Of a stretch of DNA of 29,977 nt, positions 9,337 to 18,090 are shown piece after piece. Position 1 is the stretch's first letter. Each line of letters begins with the position of its first letter. Source of the DNA: a virus. The notes beneath the pieces are model-generated. The model ran no database searches. It had not been told where the DNA came from and saw only the letters and a list, made by a program, of their open reading frames with translations. Where the stretch lies: IMG/VR virus record IMGVR_UViG_3300033571_015411, positions 1 to 29,977 of that record. The stretch is one strand, 5' to 3'. The position numbers and the translations under genes are program-made.

Positions 9337-11477
9337 TATCCCCTCCGCGTGCCGTAGTTTGGCACCATCTCGACAGACGTGGACATGATGAGGGTCGGCG
9401 ACGAGTTCTCTTCAAGAACGACCTTGGACAAGGCGATGCGGAACCACTGCGTCACGCGCGACGGGATGTCGATGCGGCGGTCTACAGGTGCGAGAGGATA
9501 CCAGCGCTTGATCCAAGTGTTGTTCCACCCAGGTGGAAAGGTTCCTGTGCCACCGTACATGCCAGACACAGGCGCACCTGGTGCAGGTTGCCAATACGAA
9601 GCGCCTAGCTGGCTTTCGCGCCAAGTGCTGAGCGCTTGCTCTGAGGTCACAGAAGTCGTGTCTGTGCTGTTGACGATGTCCGTGTGCCCGTCTTCTGGGA
9701 TGATGTGCAACGTCAACTCAGGGATGAACATGTCCACTTCGTTGGGACGAACGCCCATCGTGCGCATGAACAAACGGCGTTGCAGCTTGTGTTCGCTATC
9801 ACCGAGGAACACTGGCGCCGAGATGGCCAAGAACGCAAAGCGATTCTTGTCGATAGCAGTAGTCGTTTCGTAGCTGAAGGCGTCATCTGTGTCGCCGTGA
9901 AGGACGCAGATAGAAAGCATCGGCACATCGGTCGTATAGCTCTCGTATGCGTAGCACTGGGCAAACAGCAGGGTAGGATCTGCTTCCGACACCATGAGGG
10001 TGTGACGGCCCACAGCAGCGCTCTTGGGCGCACTGAAGTTCTGCTGCCAGTACTCGTTGGGGGCGACGCCAGCAATCTGGAACTCTGGCGTAGCAGGCTC
10101 GACAGAGTCCAGCCACCACTGGTTGCTGGTCGGATTCCAGCACAACACCAAGTCGTTTCCTTCCTTCTGCGTGCCAGAAGTAACAGCAATCGCGACGTAG
10201 TTGTTGGCCGCGTTGAACACCGCACATGCGTCGTCTGACTTTGTGGTCAGCGCACGGAAAGGCATAGCCGCAATCTGACCGATGTCGTATGTCGGCGTGT
10301 TGAAGTTCCACCGCCAGAAGCCCTGTGTGCCTTCTCGAAATAGCGTCTGGATCTGCTCTGACACAATCTGTGGGATGCCGCCGCCATTCCAGCCATAGAC
10401 GTTTGTGTCTCCGAGGAATATCAAAGCTCCTTGCGTAGTCTGGCAGAAAGCACGCTTTCCCATGCACCCGATGTTTGTCGAGATAATCTGGAACGAAATC
10501 TGGTTGGCAATGTCGATTGCGCCAGACAGAACGCCCATCTCGTGTTGCGACCAGACGACAAGCCGTCCAGTGTGCGAAGCCATCGCTGAGATAGGCGAAG
10601 CCAACGGCACCTGATAAGTTCCTGAAACTTGAAAGCAGTTTGGAGACAGTGCGTCTGACACCATGATGTAGTACGGATTGAACACAACACCGTTGTCATC
10701 TGGCGTGATCAACACTGGACCAGGTACGCTTGGATTGTTGCGGACTGGCGCAGCCGAATTGTTGGCCTTGACTGTTTTGTCGAAAGCAATTGTCGTTCCT
10801 TGGGAAAACCCAGAAAGGACAAGCGATTCAAGGTGGACAGTGACGATGCTGGCGCCGTAAATGGGTCCGACAGCGTAGTTGCCTGCAGTGCCGTTGTTGG
10901 TGTTGCGAAAGGCAGAGATGATTTCTGGGCGGTGGATCGAACGCAGGGGTTCCCAGCGCCACAGGTACCCGCCGTTGCAAAAGAACACCGTGTCGACAAA
11001 CCGCGCGAAGCAATACGTCTTGTCTGTCGGGTCCGCAAGCATATCGTCAAAGCTGCCGTACAAGGCGCCGTTCTCTGCGGGCACAAGCAGTCCGATAGCA
11101 AGGTTGGCGTTGTCGGTGACTTTCTGTCCGCTAGTAGTCCAGATGTCGAACTTGTTGAACGGAGATCCGTCGTTGCGGATGCTCAAGATCCACTCGTCAC
11201 CTGTAGGTGCAGAGAACAGGAACGAACCCAGCGGCTTGCTGGAATCGTTGATTGCGTTCTCGTAGTCGCCTACCTGATAGGCAAAGCCGTCTGGCGAAGA
11301 CGGGTCCGCAACTGCGGTGTACGTTTTTGGCGCGTGCAATACTTCCCAACCTGGGCGCGTCTGCAAGACGCCATCGACGATGCGCCCGTTGACCAGCAAG
11401 GACCAATCTACAGGCCGCTGCTCCGCAACGGACAACTGCATCGATCCTTGCTGTGGCTGGTAGTTTACAATAGACAT
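9336..11477 (-). CDS. Tail nozzle / tail tubular protein B-like (713 aa)
   Basis: The protein is long, beta-rich and without membrane segments. It starts with a short N-terminal arm and a region typical of nozzle proteins (RIVDGVLQTRPGWEVL). About residues 300-370 hold a pattern of the podovirus tail nozzle family: GRLVVWSQHEMGVLSG, then IGCMGKRAFCQTTQGALIFL, and DTNVYGWNGGG followed by QIVSEQIQTLF. In T7 the nozzle (gp12) closes the tail below the adaptor. The gene directly follows the adaptor gene with a TGATG overlap at 11477, the same order as T7 genes 11 and 12. Length is close to that of T7 gp12. The family call rests on pattern and order. Confidence 0.75.
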   Translation of the reverse strand: MSIVNYQPQQGSMQLSVAEQRPVDWSLLVNGRIVDGVLQTRPGWEVLHAPKTYTAVADPSSPDGFAYQVGDYENAINDSSKPLGSFLFSAPTGDEWILSIRNDGSPFNKFDIWTTSGQKVTDNANLAIGLLVPAENGALYGSFDDMLADPTDKTYCFARFVDTVFFCNGGYLWRWEPLRSIHRPEIISAFRNTNNGTAGNYAVGPIYGASIVTVHLESLVLSGFSQGTTIAFDKTVKANNSAAPVRNNPSVPGPVLITPDDNGVVFNPYYIMVSDALSPNCFQVSGTYQVPLASPISAMASHTGRLVVWSQHEMGVLSGAIDIANQISFQIISTNIGCMGKRAFCQTTQGALIFLGDTNVYGWNGGGIPQIVSEQIQTLFREGTQGFWRWNFNTPTYDIGQIAAMPFRALTTKSDDACAVFNAANNYVAIAVTSGTQKEGNDLVLCWNPTSNQWWLDSVEPATPEFQIAGVAPNEYWQQNFSAPKSAAVGRHTLMVSEADPTLLFAQCYAYESYTTDVPMLSICVLHGDTDDAFSYETTTAIDKNRFAFLAISAPVFLGDSEHKLQRRLFMRTMGVRPNEVDMFIPELTLHIIPEDGHTDIVNSTDTTSVTSEQALSTWRESQLGASYWQPAPGAPVSGMYGGTGTFPPGWNNTWIKRWYPLAPVDRRIDIPSRVTQWFRIALSKVVLEENSSPTLIMSTSVEMVPNYGTRRG

Positions 11478-12229
11478 CAGCCCACCCCGCGGACTTGGAC
11501 AGGGTTCTGGATCTGCTGGTCGATTGCCAGCGACTGCTTGCTCGACTCCATGCGCGAGTCAAAGATGCTCGACAGGTGGTTGTCGGGGTCGCCGACAGCC
11601 GTCTTCGCCTTGACCGCAGCAAGCAGCGGCACAAGCTCATGGTGGTCGAACAACTGCGTCGGATTGGTAAACCGCCCTGGTACAAGCAACTCGTTGTTGT
11701 CCGTAGTCGGTGTGGCGACTGTCGGGATCTGGAACAGGCTGATGATCAGGTCTGTCTGGGGCACGGGCCAGCAGTAGATGTCAGGACCGAGCAGGCAATA
11801 GCTGTATGTGATGCTCGCCGACAGGTTGCTGGGATAGCTGGTCGCAATAGACGGCACAACCGTGTAGTTGTTGAACTTGACCTCGTACAGGTCAGAGATG
11901 CGCGTCTTGGGAATCATCGGGTACGGCGGGTTGTCCACGTTGACGTTGCCGATCTTCTGCAGGACGAACACACCGAGGACACGGCGCACGTCGCCAATGG
12001 CGTTGCCTGTAGAATCAAGCCTAGTCGGGATGTTGATCTTTGGCGTCATGGCTGGCCAAGTGAACTGCTTCTCACTGGCAAACCACTGCGGGCAGATCGA
12101 CACAAGGCGGTTGTACACCTCGCGGTTGGCCTCTTGGATGATGCCGTTCAATTGGGCATCGCTCCAAGTCTGCGCCTTGGGTTCGTTGATGTACATGCGG
12201 ACTAGCGCCCGAGCTTCGCCAAGGTTCAT
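11477..12229 (-). CDS. Tail adaptor / head-tail connector (tail tubular A-like, 250 aa)
   Basis: The N-terminus MNLGEARALVRMYINEPKAQ followed by WSDAQLNGIIQEANREVYNR is the helical signature of phage adaptor proteins that dock under the portal (gp6/gp11-type). A beta-rich middle (YEVKFNNYTVV, ASITYSYCLLGPDIYCWPVP) and helical C-terminus (LLAAVKAKTAVGD) complete the usual layout. The length is near the 200-250 residues expected. It is coupled to the nozzle gene by a one-base overlap. The ATG at 12229 has a GGGGTAA-type ribosome binding site. It should form a ring between portal and nozzle. Confidence 0.75.
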   Translation of the reverse strand: MNLGEARALVRMYINEPKAQTWSDAQLNGIIQEANREVYNRLVSICPQWFASEKQFTWPAMTPKINIPTRLDSTGNAIGDVRRVLGVFVLQKIGNVNVDNPPYPMIPKTRISDLYEVKFNNYTVVPSIATSYPSNLSASITYSYCLLGPDIYCWPVPQTDLIISLFQIPTVATPTTDNNELLVPGRFTNPTQLFDHHELVPLLAAVKAKTAVGDPDNHLSSIFDSRMESSKQSLAIDQQIQNPVQVRGVG

Positions 12230-12246
12230 GGCTTACCCCTGCCGGC

Positions 12247-12678
12247 CTAGTCTGTCGCGGACACCGATACCGGCTTGATGTCACCGCGCATTTCTTTGAA
12301 GGCGCTGCGTACCTTGTCGGGGTCGATTGCTTCTACAGTAGCCTTGACCTGCTGGTCGTGTTGCTCCTGCAGCTTCTTCCGCTCGATTTCGGCGTACATG
12401 CCTTCTTTGTACCGCATCGCGTTTGCACGCATTTCGCGTAGCGTATCGTGCAGTTTGTACATGTCTTCGCGAGGAATGTCATCCAAGAAGCGGAGCGGCA
12501 GCTTGCCGCTTTCGCCGATGGACCACAGTTCCATCTTCTCAGTCCTGAGATTCCACATGACCTCTACGCCTGGGAACTCGTCCTTGATGACGGACAGTTC
12601 GTCAGCATCAAAGCCGTAGTAAATCCCACGGCGTAGATGGGCCATGTTGTGCAAGATCGTGTATGCACTCTCGTTCAC
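12247..12678 (-). CDS. Hypothetical protein with C-terminal coiled coil (143 aa)
   Basis: I do not recognise the family. Residues 1-65 form a small mixed alpha/beta unit (YYGFDADELSVIKDEFPGVE, VMWNLRTEKMELWS), and residues 70-125 are charged helix likely to form a coiled coil (EMRANAMRYKEGMYAEIERK). The GTG start at 12678 overlaps the TGA of the preceding gene in a GTGA junction; an ATG twelve codons in is the alternative. It sits between a capsid accessory gene and the adaptor, so a virion assembly role is plausible. Confidence 0.65.
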   Translation of the reverse strand: MNESAYTILHNMAHLRRGIYYGFDADELSVIKDEFPGVEVMWNLRTEKMELWSIGESGKLPLRFLDDIPREDMYKLHDTLREMRANAMRYKEGMYAEIERKKLQEQHDQQVKATVEAIDPDKVRSAFKEMRGDIKPVSVSATD

Positions 12679-13118
12679 AGGATACCCTCGATCTTTTCGT
12701 CAACGTACACGTTGTCGTTCACGTTGGTGCGAGCCGAGTAGACGACCTCAACGCGGAACGACCAGCTATCAGCGCCAGCGGCGTTGTCGACAGCGAACGC
12801 AATGCCGTTGAACGAGGCGCTCATCTTGACCAGGTTCTTGTCCAGAGCAGCCTCGTCAGCAACGACGTAGGTGTTGGCAAGTTGCTTGATGTTCAAACCA
12901 CCGACAATGTTGGTCAGCGATGCGGCACCCTGCTTGACGGCGAGCGTCAGGGGTCCGACAGCAGCGCTGTTGTCAGCGGTCACCACAGCAATCTTGCGGA
13001 TCTGCTTGGGACCAGTAAGCGGGAATTCAATGGTGGCATCGCCAGCGCCAGCGACGTCGAAGTACGCGCGCTGCAGGCCGACAAACTGATTCTTCTTGAC
13101 GTTGTGATTGACAATCAT
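12675..13118 (-). CDS. Probable capsid accessory/decoration protein (147 aa)
   Basis: This small beta-rich protein lies directly downstream of the major capsid gene, beyond a hairpin, where decoration or head-fibre proteins are often encoded. It has a strand pattern (RAYFDVAGAGDATIEFPL, RKIAVVTADN, SFRVEVVYSA) and no membrane segment. The ATG at 13118 has a GAGGA ribosome binding site. I do not recognise a specific family; the decoration call is from position, size and composition only. Confidence 0.6.
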   Translation of the reverse strand: MIVNHNVKKNQFVGLQRAYFDVAGAGDATIEFPLTGPKQIRKIAVVTADNSAAVGPLTLAVKQGAASLTNIVGGLNIKQLANTYVVADEAALDKNLVKMSASFNGIAFAVDNAAGADSWSFRVEVVYSARTNVNDNVYVDEKIEGIL

Positions 13119-13159
13119 GGCGTCCTCGTTGGGGCTCAGCCCAAAGGGAAGGCCGAGCT

Positions 13160-13192
13160 AGGAGGGGGCAGGCACAGCACCCACCCCCTCCT
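13160..13192 (-). terminator. Strong hairpin after the capsid gene (possible terminator/attenuator)
   Basis: A 9-bp perfect stem (13160-13168 with 13184-13192, GC-rich) encloses a 15-base loop, 26 bases after the capsid stop codon. A second weaker stem lies just beyond (about 13135-13158). There is no run of U after the stem, so it is not a classical intrinsic terminator. T7-type phages carry their late terminator right after the capsid gene, and this hairpin could likewise reduce read-through into downstream genes or protect the abundant capsid message. Confidence 0.45.
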
Positions 13193-13217
13193 GTCGGCAC
13201 GCAGCCTGAGTCTACAG

Positions 13218-14576
13218 TTACAGCGGGGCGTTGGCAATCTGGATGCCCTTGACCGCACCGTGGCTGTTCAGGTTCTGGAAGCCCATGTTGAAGTACCACT
13301 TGAAGGCACCGTACACGGCATCCTGCTGCTGGAACGACTTCCACTGACCGCCGCCAGCATTGTCCCAACCAGGCTCAGCCATCGTCTTGAGCCAGAACAC
13401 CTCTTCCTTCGACAGGAAGAAGGTGATGCCGTAGGGGCAGTGCATGTCGTAGACCATCTTGATCGGACGGCCACTGGCGAACTCAGGCTCCTTGAAGCCG
13501 CCCTTCGCCTCCTGCGCAACCAGACGCTGATCGGGGATGATCGTACCAGCGTAGGTGTCCTTCATCGTGGGGTCGTTGACGATAGCCGTCTCAGGGCCCT
13601 GCGACACGATCTCGATGTTACGGTTCAGCTGATGCCAATCGGTCTGGTCGAACGGACCAGCCGAAGTGATCTTCTGCGAGAACCAGCCCAGCGGGTCGTT
13701 GCTGGTCACAGTCACGCCTTCGATCGACTGGGCAACGCCACCGAGGTCCTGCTGGTACAGGATGGTGCCGAGGCCCTGCGGCATACGACCGTAGCTGTTG
13801 TTGGTCGCCAGATCGACGTCCGCGTAGCACAGCCAGTCATTGCCAGCAGGCTGACCACCGGTGCTCGACAGCACGGTGATGCTCGCCGTGTTGGCAGAAC
13901 GGTTCACGCTGTTGATTTGCAGGTGACCCTTGACGGTGTACACGCTGCCCGAGATAGTGCCGTACGACAGCACATCGCCCGGGATCAGGTAACGCGTAAA
14001 GCGCTGCGCGCCGAGGTCGGCATTGGCGTAGCCCAGCGGACGATCCACGGTGATGGTGGTGACGGGCGGGCCACCAGCAACAGCAGTGATCTGGTTGATC
14101 ACACCGTTAAGCGACTGCTCGCCGGGAGCCAGCGCAGCACCGTTGCTCTTCTTGAACGGGTGCAGGCCGTACAGCTCGATGTTCAGCTTGCGCTTGAAGT
14201 TCTCAACCGCGAGCTGGACGATCTTGTCGGTGTTGCGCAGGAAGCCGTCGGCATCGCTCTTACCGAGCATCATGTCGAGGTTCGAGAACGCCACCAGCGT
14301 CGCGATCTGCGTGATGGGCAGGGTGGCATCCGTGATGACGGGCTTGACCGCACCAGGATACTTGCCGCCTTCCGCGTAGGCCGTGAAGCCGCCACCGGGG
14401 CCAGTGATAACCGGGAACACGAAATCGCGTCCCTTGAAGTCGAAGGACGGCGCAGCGTCCAGCCACTTGTACAGGTCAAACTTCAACGGAATGGTCTGGG
14501 CGACCTTACCGTAACGGCGCTTGAGTAGATTGGGTACGGTATTGACACCCTCAAACGCGGTAATAGGAGTAGCCAT
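13218..14576 (-). CDS. Major capsid protein (452 aa)
   Basis: The gene follows scaffold and portal and precedes the adaptor, the standard place for the capsid gene. The protein begins MATPITAFEGVNTVPNLLKR, has a loop region rich in Gly (VITGPGGGFTAYAEGGKYPG, about 59-78) typical of an E-loop, a long central helix (KIVQLAVENFKRKLNIELYG) resembling the HK97 spine helix, then beta-rich P and A domains. Length fits a HK97-fold capsid subunit with an insertion. The start at 14576 is chosen over the GTG one codon earlier because AAGGAG lies about seven bases upstream. A short palindromic hairpin is just before that site. Confidence 0.85.
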   Translation of the reverse strand: MATPITAFEGVNTVPNLLKRRYGKVAQTIPLKFDLYKWLDAAPSFDFKGRDFVFPVITGPGGGFTAYAEGGKYPGAVKPVITDATLPITQIATLVAFSNLDMMLGKSDADGFLRNTDKIVQLAVENFKRKLNIELYGLHPFKKSNGAALAPGEQSLNGVINQITAVAGGPPVTTITVDRPLGYANADLGAQRFTRYLIPGDVLSYGTISGSVYTVKGHLQINSVNRSANTASITVLSSTGGQPAGNDWLCYADVDLATNNSYGRMPQGLGTILYQQDLGGVAQSIEGVTVTSNDPLGWFSQKITSAGPFDQTDWHQLNRNIEIVSQGPETAIVNDPTMKDTYAGTIIPDQRLVAQEAKGGFKEPEFASGRPIKMVYDMHCPYGITFFLSKEEVFWLKTMAEPGWDNAGGGQWKSFQQQDAVYGAFKWYFNMGFQNLNSHGAVKGIQIANAPL

Positions 14577-14588
14577 CACACGCTCCTT

Positions 14589-14603
14589 GGGTCACACGGA
14601 CCC
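14589..14603 (-). promoter_or_regulatory. Small hairpin just upstream of the capsid ribosome binding site
   Basis: On the transcribed strand GGGTC and GACCC pair across a five-base loop immediately before the AAGGAG of the capsid gene. A second five-bp hairpin (14620-14624 with 14630-14634) spans the scaffold stop codon. Hairpins here could keep the capsid initiation region open or mark a processing site; no function is shown by sequence. Confidence 0.35.
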
Positions 14604-14630
14604 ACTACAATGATCGTTCCTAGCACCGCG

Positions 14631-15599
14631 CTAGTGCAGACCATTCTTGATTGCCTCCCGAAGGGCGGAGGCATCATTCTTGCGGGTCGAATCAAACATC
14701 TGCCGCCATGACAGACCTTGCGGCTCTGGCATGGACGACGGAGGATTGTTCCCGCGACCGACTGGCCCCGGCGTCTTGGCGCGCGGGGCAAAATTGTGCT
14801 TGAGCGGCTCCATGCTCTTGAGCATTTCCTGAGCCTTGCGGATGCCGATAGCGTAGCCTTCAGGCTTGTAGCCGTGAGCGTGCCACTCTGCATCCACAGT
14901 GTTTGCTGCCATGTTCTTGAGCGACTGCACCTGGGGCGAGTCGGGCCATCCTTGGAAAATGTAATCGACTGCACGGCCAAGGTCGTTACTCACCGACGAC
15001 ACAAACGCCTGTTGCGCTTGCTGCGCCTGATGCTGCTGGACAGCCTGCTGTTGCTGCATGCGCTCGCCTTCAAGGCGCTCCATGAGCATGCGGTTCTGCT
15101 TCTCCAGCTTGGCGATGTGAGCATCGGTCTTCTTGAAGAAGTAGTCGGGGTCATCGGGGTCAAGCGCTGCAATCGGATCGACTTCCTCTTGCACCTGCTC
15201 CTGCCTGCCGAGGCCCATCTGAGCAAGAGCGGCCTGCACCGCAGCGGCGACCTGGTTGGTCTGCGTCGAGGCGAGTTGCTGCTGCATCTCTTGAAACATC
15301 TGCAGTTGCTGCTGCTGCATTTGGAGCATCAGCGACTGCATGTCCACAGGTCCAGTCTTGGCTGGCTTGCCGACAGGCTGCTCGACTTGGACTTCGCTTT
15401 CGCTGGAATCGCCTTCGTCGCTGTAGTCCTCTGCGCGCATATGCTCGCCGAGGTCGCTGTCCGAATCCTCTCCTTGCGTGCCGCGCGCAAACTCTGCCAT
15501 TCCCGATGCGAACTCATCGCCGTTGGGTAGGTTGCGCCACGAAAACTGTTCGCTTCCGCTGCTTTCGCTAGTGCTGGTCTGGACGTTGTTATCAGCCAC
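14631..15599 (-). CDS. Scaffolding protein (322 aa)
   Basis: The gene lies between portal and capsid, the conserved place for scaffold. The N-terminal 75 residues are strongly acidic (EDSDSDLGEHMRAEDYSDEG). The middle is a Gln/Met-rich helix (about 86-125, MQSLMLQMQQQQLQMFQEMQ) followed by another coiled coil (about 155-200), and the C-terminus is basic (KHNFAPRAKTPGPVGRG) as in scaffold proteins that bind capsid subunits through a basic tail. The start is GTG at 15599, three bases after the portal stop, with GGAG seven bases upstream. It should guide procapsid assembly and then leave or be lost. Confidence 0.8.
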   Translation of the reverse strand: MADNNVQTSTSESSGSEQFSWRNLPNGDEFASGMAEFARGTQGEDSDSDLGEHMRAEDYSDEGDSSESEVQVEQPVGKPAKTGPVDMQSLMLQMQQQQLQMFQEMQQQLASTQTNQVAAAVQAALAQMGLGRQEQVQEEVDPIAALDPDDPDYFFKKTDAHIAKLEKQNRMLMERLEGERMQQQQAVQQHQAQQAQQAFVSSVSNDLGRAVDYIFQGWPDSPQVQSLKNMAANTVDAEWHAHGYKPEGYAIGIRKAQEMLKSMEPLKHNFAPRAKTPGPVGRGNNPPSSMPEPQGLSWRQMFDSTRKNDASALREAIKNGLH

Positions 15600-15602
15600 G
15601 GG

Positions 15603-17603
15603 CTACTCCATTGTTGTTGCGTTGATGACACCGAGCGCCGCGTTATCCCTTTCGCTCACAGGGGCATTGATCGGGATGACAGCATTCGACGCGTTAGCGG
15701 CAGGTACTTCTGCCATGGCGCCTATCGCATTGTCTTGACCACCCTCTTGATTTGTCAAGCCGTTTGGTGGTGCTTGGCCCATTCCGAGTTGCGCTTGGAT
15801 AAATTGACGGTGCAGGTTGATATGGTTCCTGTAGTTGTTCTTGATCTCTTCGTCGTACAGGTACCACTTTTCCTGCTTCATCTCCGACAGATGCTCCTCC
15901 AAGTGTGCAGCGTGATCTTCGAACTCTTCGACGCCAACCATCTGCACGGTCAGCATGAGGTTCTCGTTGCGCGCACGCTCACGGTCGAGGTTGCTGCTGC
16001 CCATGGCATCCTGCACGTCACCAAACTCCATGAGCTTGAGTGCGCGATCCTTGTCGAGCATGCCCGCCTGGTACAGCAAGAGGATCTGCTCGCGCTTGGC
16101 CTGACGGTTCAGCGGCAGAGCAGAGTCGATGCTCATTTCGACGTCGCTGTACTTGATCTCGTTTGCGACAAACGCGCGCACATCGCTTTCTGCGTTCTGG
16201 TCGGAGACTGCATACAGAAGGTCAAACTGCGCATTGTCGCGGTACAGGTTCAGGATCTTCATCGCCGAACGCTTCAAGAACGAGTGCAGGCTGCGCAGTG
16301 CAGGGCCGAGCTTGGTGTTGTCTTGCTCTGCCGCGTACAGGCGGTCTTTGCCGCTTGTAGCCTGCTCTGTGTCCGTCACGCCTGAGGTCTGTCCTAGCAG
16401 CGCATGGAACGTATCGATCATGCGGTAGGCAGAATCCGAAGTGGGCTGCGGTTGTACGAAGGTGGGCTTTCCAGACGTGTCGTTGTAGCCAAGGACTTCG
16501 TGTGGCGCGCCCGTAGGGATGTCCATGTTGGCGCCGCGGGGCTGGACCCAAGCGCCAAACATACCGCGTGCGCGGCCATCGGACAGTTGCGACAGCAATC
16601 CGTTCAACTCGATCTGCGGACGGCGCGCATAGGTCATGGGCGTCGTGCCGTAGAAATTGTCGCAGTCGGGATCGAACTCGCAGTAGATGAACGGGAACTC
16701 TCCGCCGACAAGTTCGTCTTCAAAGTGCAGCACGTTGGCGCCGCTGATGACGGCGTAAAACCCTGTCGGGTACTGCTCGCACGGCTTGTACCAGCACTCG
16801 ATGATGCGGCAGACGTCGTCTGCAAGCAGGCGCTGCGGGTTGAGCAGCCAGTCGGGAGTCAGGATGGACGGACGGGTACCTGCGGCATCGGCGTAGACGC
16901 TCTTGCCCCAGCGGCGCTCAGCGACCTCTGTGGACATGTACGACACGCGCATAATCCACATGGCATCGCGCAGGCGCATAGCGGCAGGATCGACGCGCAT
17001 TTCGAAGTTGGACACAAAGTGACAGACAACGTCGCCAGTCTTGACCTTTTCGGTCTTGGGTTGCTCGACGGACAGATCCATCACGTTGGGTGCGACAACG
17101 ACTTCTTTCTCTTCGCCTGCGGTCGGATCCCAGTAGATGTGCCACCAGCCACCGCCGCAATCGACAACGTCGCCAGCCATGTAGTCCAGCTCGCGCGACA
17201 GCTCGTTCTTGCGCCAGTACCAGCGCAGCAGGTGTTCGCATGCGCGAGCCGTAGCACGGTCGTCCGAAGAAGACGTAGCTGGAGTCACAACAGGAATAGG
17301 CTGTTGTGCTGTGAACTTGGAGATAAGCGTGCGGCGCTTGTCAGAGAAGACGTTGACCGTGATGCGCTTGGCGTTCTGCGGGACAGGTGCCAGCATGATG
17401 GTGTGGTCACCAGCGCTAGCCAGGTATTGCAGGCCCTTGGAGAACAGCTTGTTCTGCAACCAGTCCGTGGCAATGGGCAAGAGTCCAGTCTCGCAGGTGC
17501 GCATCCACTGGGTGATTTCGCCTGCGCTAGGCGCAAGCGACTTTGTCTCTGCGCCCTCGTAGCCCTTGGTAATGGGCGGCGATTTCGTCTTGCCCTGTGC
17601 CAT
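15603..17603 (-). CDS. Portal protein (666 aa)
   Basis: The gene sits two genes upstream of capsid. The N-terminal third (LPIATDWLQNKLFSKGLQYL, then KRRTLISKFTAQQPIPVVTP) is the wing/clip pattern of large podovirus portals; the middle has MTYARRPQIELNGLLSQLSD and the segment GQTSGVTDTEQATSGKDRLY, common in portals near the stem and crown; the C-terminal 60 residues are flexible. Length, about 75 kDa, fits the portal family. The ATG at 17603 has AAGGAG upstream. It forms the dodecameric DNA channel at one capsid vertex and docks the terminase, then the adaptor. Confidence 0.85.
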   Translation of the reverse strand: MAQGKTKSPPITKGYEGAETKSLAPSAGEITQWMRTCETGLLPIATDWLQNKLFSKGLQYLASAGDHTIMLAPVPQNAKRITVNVFSDKRRTLISKFTAQQPIPVVTPATSSSDDRATARACEHLLRWYWRKNELSRELDYMAGDVVDCGGGWWHIYWDPTAGEEKEVVVAPNVMDLSVEQPKTEKVKTGDVVCHFVSNFEMRVDPAAMRLRDAMWIMRVSYMSTEVAERRWGKSVYADAAGTRPSILTPDWLLNPQRLLADDVCRIIECWYKPCEQYPTGFYAVISGANVLHFEDELVGGEFPFIYCEFDPDCDNFYGTTPMTYARRPQIELNGLLSQLSDGRARGMFGAWVQPRGANMDIPTGAPHEVLGYNDTSGKPTFVQPQPTSDSAYRMIDTFHALLGQTSGVTDTEQATSGKDRLYAAEQDNTKLGPALRSLHSFLKRSAMKILNLYRDNAQFDLLYAVSDQNAESDVRAFVANEIKYSDVEMSIDSALPLNRQAKREQILLLYQAGMLDKDRALKLMEFGDVQDAMGSSNLDRERARNENLMLTVQMVGVEEFEDHAAHLEEHLSEMKQEKWYLYDEEIKNNYRNHINLHRQFIQAQLGMGQAPPNGLTNQEGGQDNAIGAMAEVPAANASNAVIPINAPVSERDNAALGVINATTME

Positions 17604-17622
17604 TTAGGACTCCTTGTTGTAA

Positions 17623-18081
17623 CTACCTACCGAACCGTGCGCGGGTAGGATATGGCAAGCTACCGAAATTTGCACCAAACTCATATTCGTCAATTGGAGA
17701 AGGTCCTCCCAAAGAAGGAACCATCGGCATGTTTACTGGAGAAAGATTGGGCTGTTGAGGTTGACCCACGTTGAGGTTGGTCTGTGCCTCTTTGTCCTTG
17801 CGACGCAGGTACGCTTCGTACGTGTTGCCAACGGCAGGGGCGGCGCCGTACAGACTCTGTTGAGTCTTGGCGGTGCTGTAAGGATCATCCGAAATCAGGC
17901 CACCAAGTGCGCTTCCTAGCTGTTGACCCGCTTGTGCACCACTAACAGCACCAGTAGGACCACCAAATTTGCCGCCAATAATTCCTCCAGCAACAGCGCC
18001 AGCAATTGGCAAGCCTTTGTTGACCAGCTTGTCGGACCAGTCCTCACCAGTCTTTTCCAGTTTGACTTTCTGCGTGAACAT
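17623..18081 (-). CDS. Glycine-rich small protein with glycine-zipper segment (152 aa)
   Basis: Residues about 20-65 (GLPIAGAVAGGIIGGKFGGP and AQAGQQLGSALGGLIS) form a Gly-zipper-like hydrophobic stretch similar to membrane-active phage virion proteins. The remainder is polar and Pro-rich. A strong AGGAGG ribosome binding site is placed so that it contains the stop codon of the preceding gene. A role as a minor virion or membrane-penetration protein is possible; I do not know the family. Its place, between the 883-residue gene and portal, is unusual for known podovirus maps. Confidence 0.65.
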   Translation of the reverse strand: MFTQKVKLEKTGEDWSDKLVNKGLPIAGAVAGGIIGGKFGGPTGAVSGAQAGQQLGSALGGLISDDPYSTAKTQQSLYGAAPAVGNTYEAYLRRKDKEAQTNLNVGQPQQPNLSPVNMPMVPSLGGPSPIDEYEFGANFGSLPYPTRARFGR

Positions 18082-18090
18082 GGCGTCCTC

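Noticed and set aside
12663-14528. Long plus-strand open frame of 621 codons opposite the capsid gene
   Set aside because: It is antisense to the well-supported capsid and accessory genes, has no ribosome binding site at its start, and its composition (Val/Arg/His/Leu rich) is that of a reverse-frame shadow.
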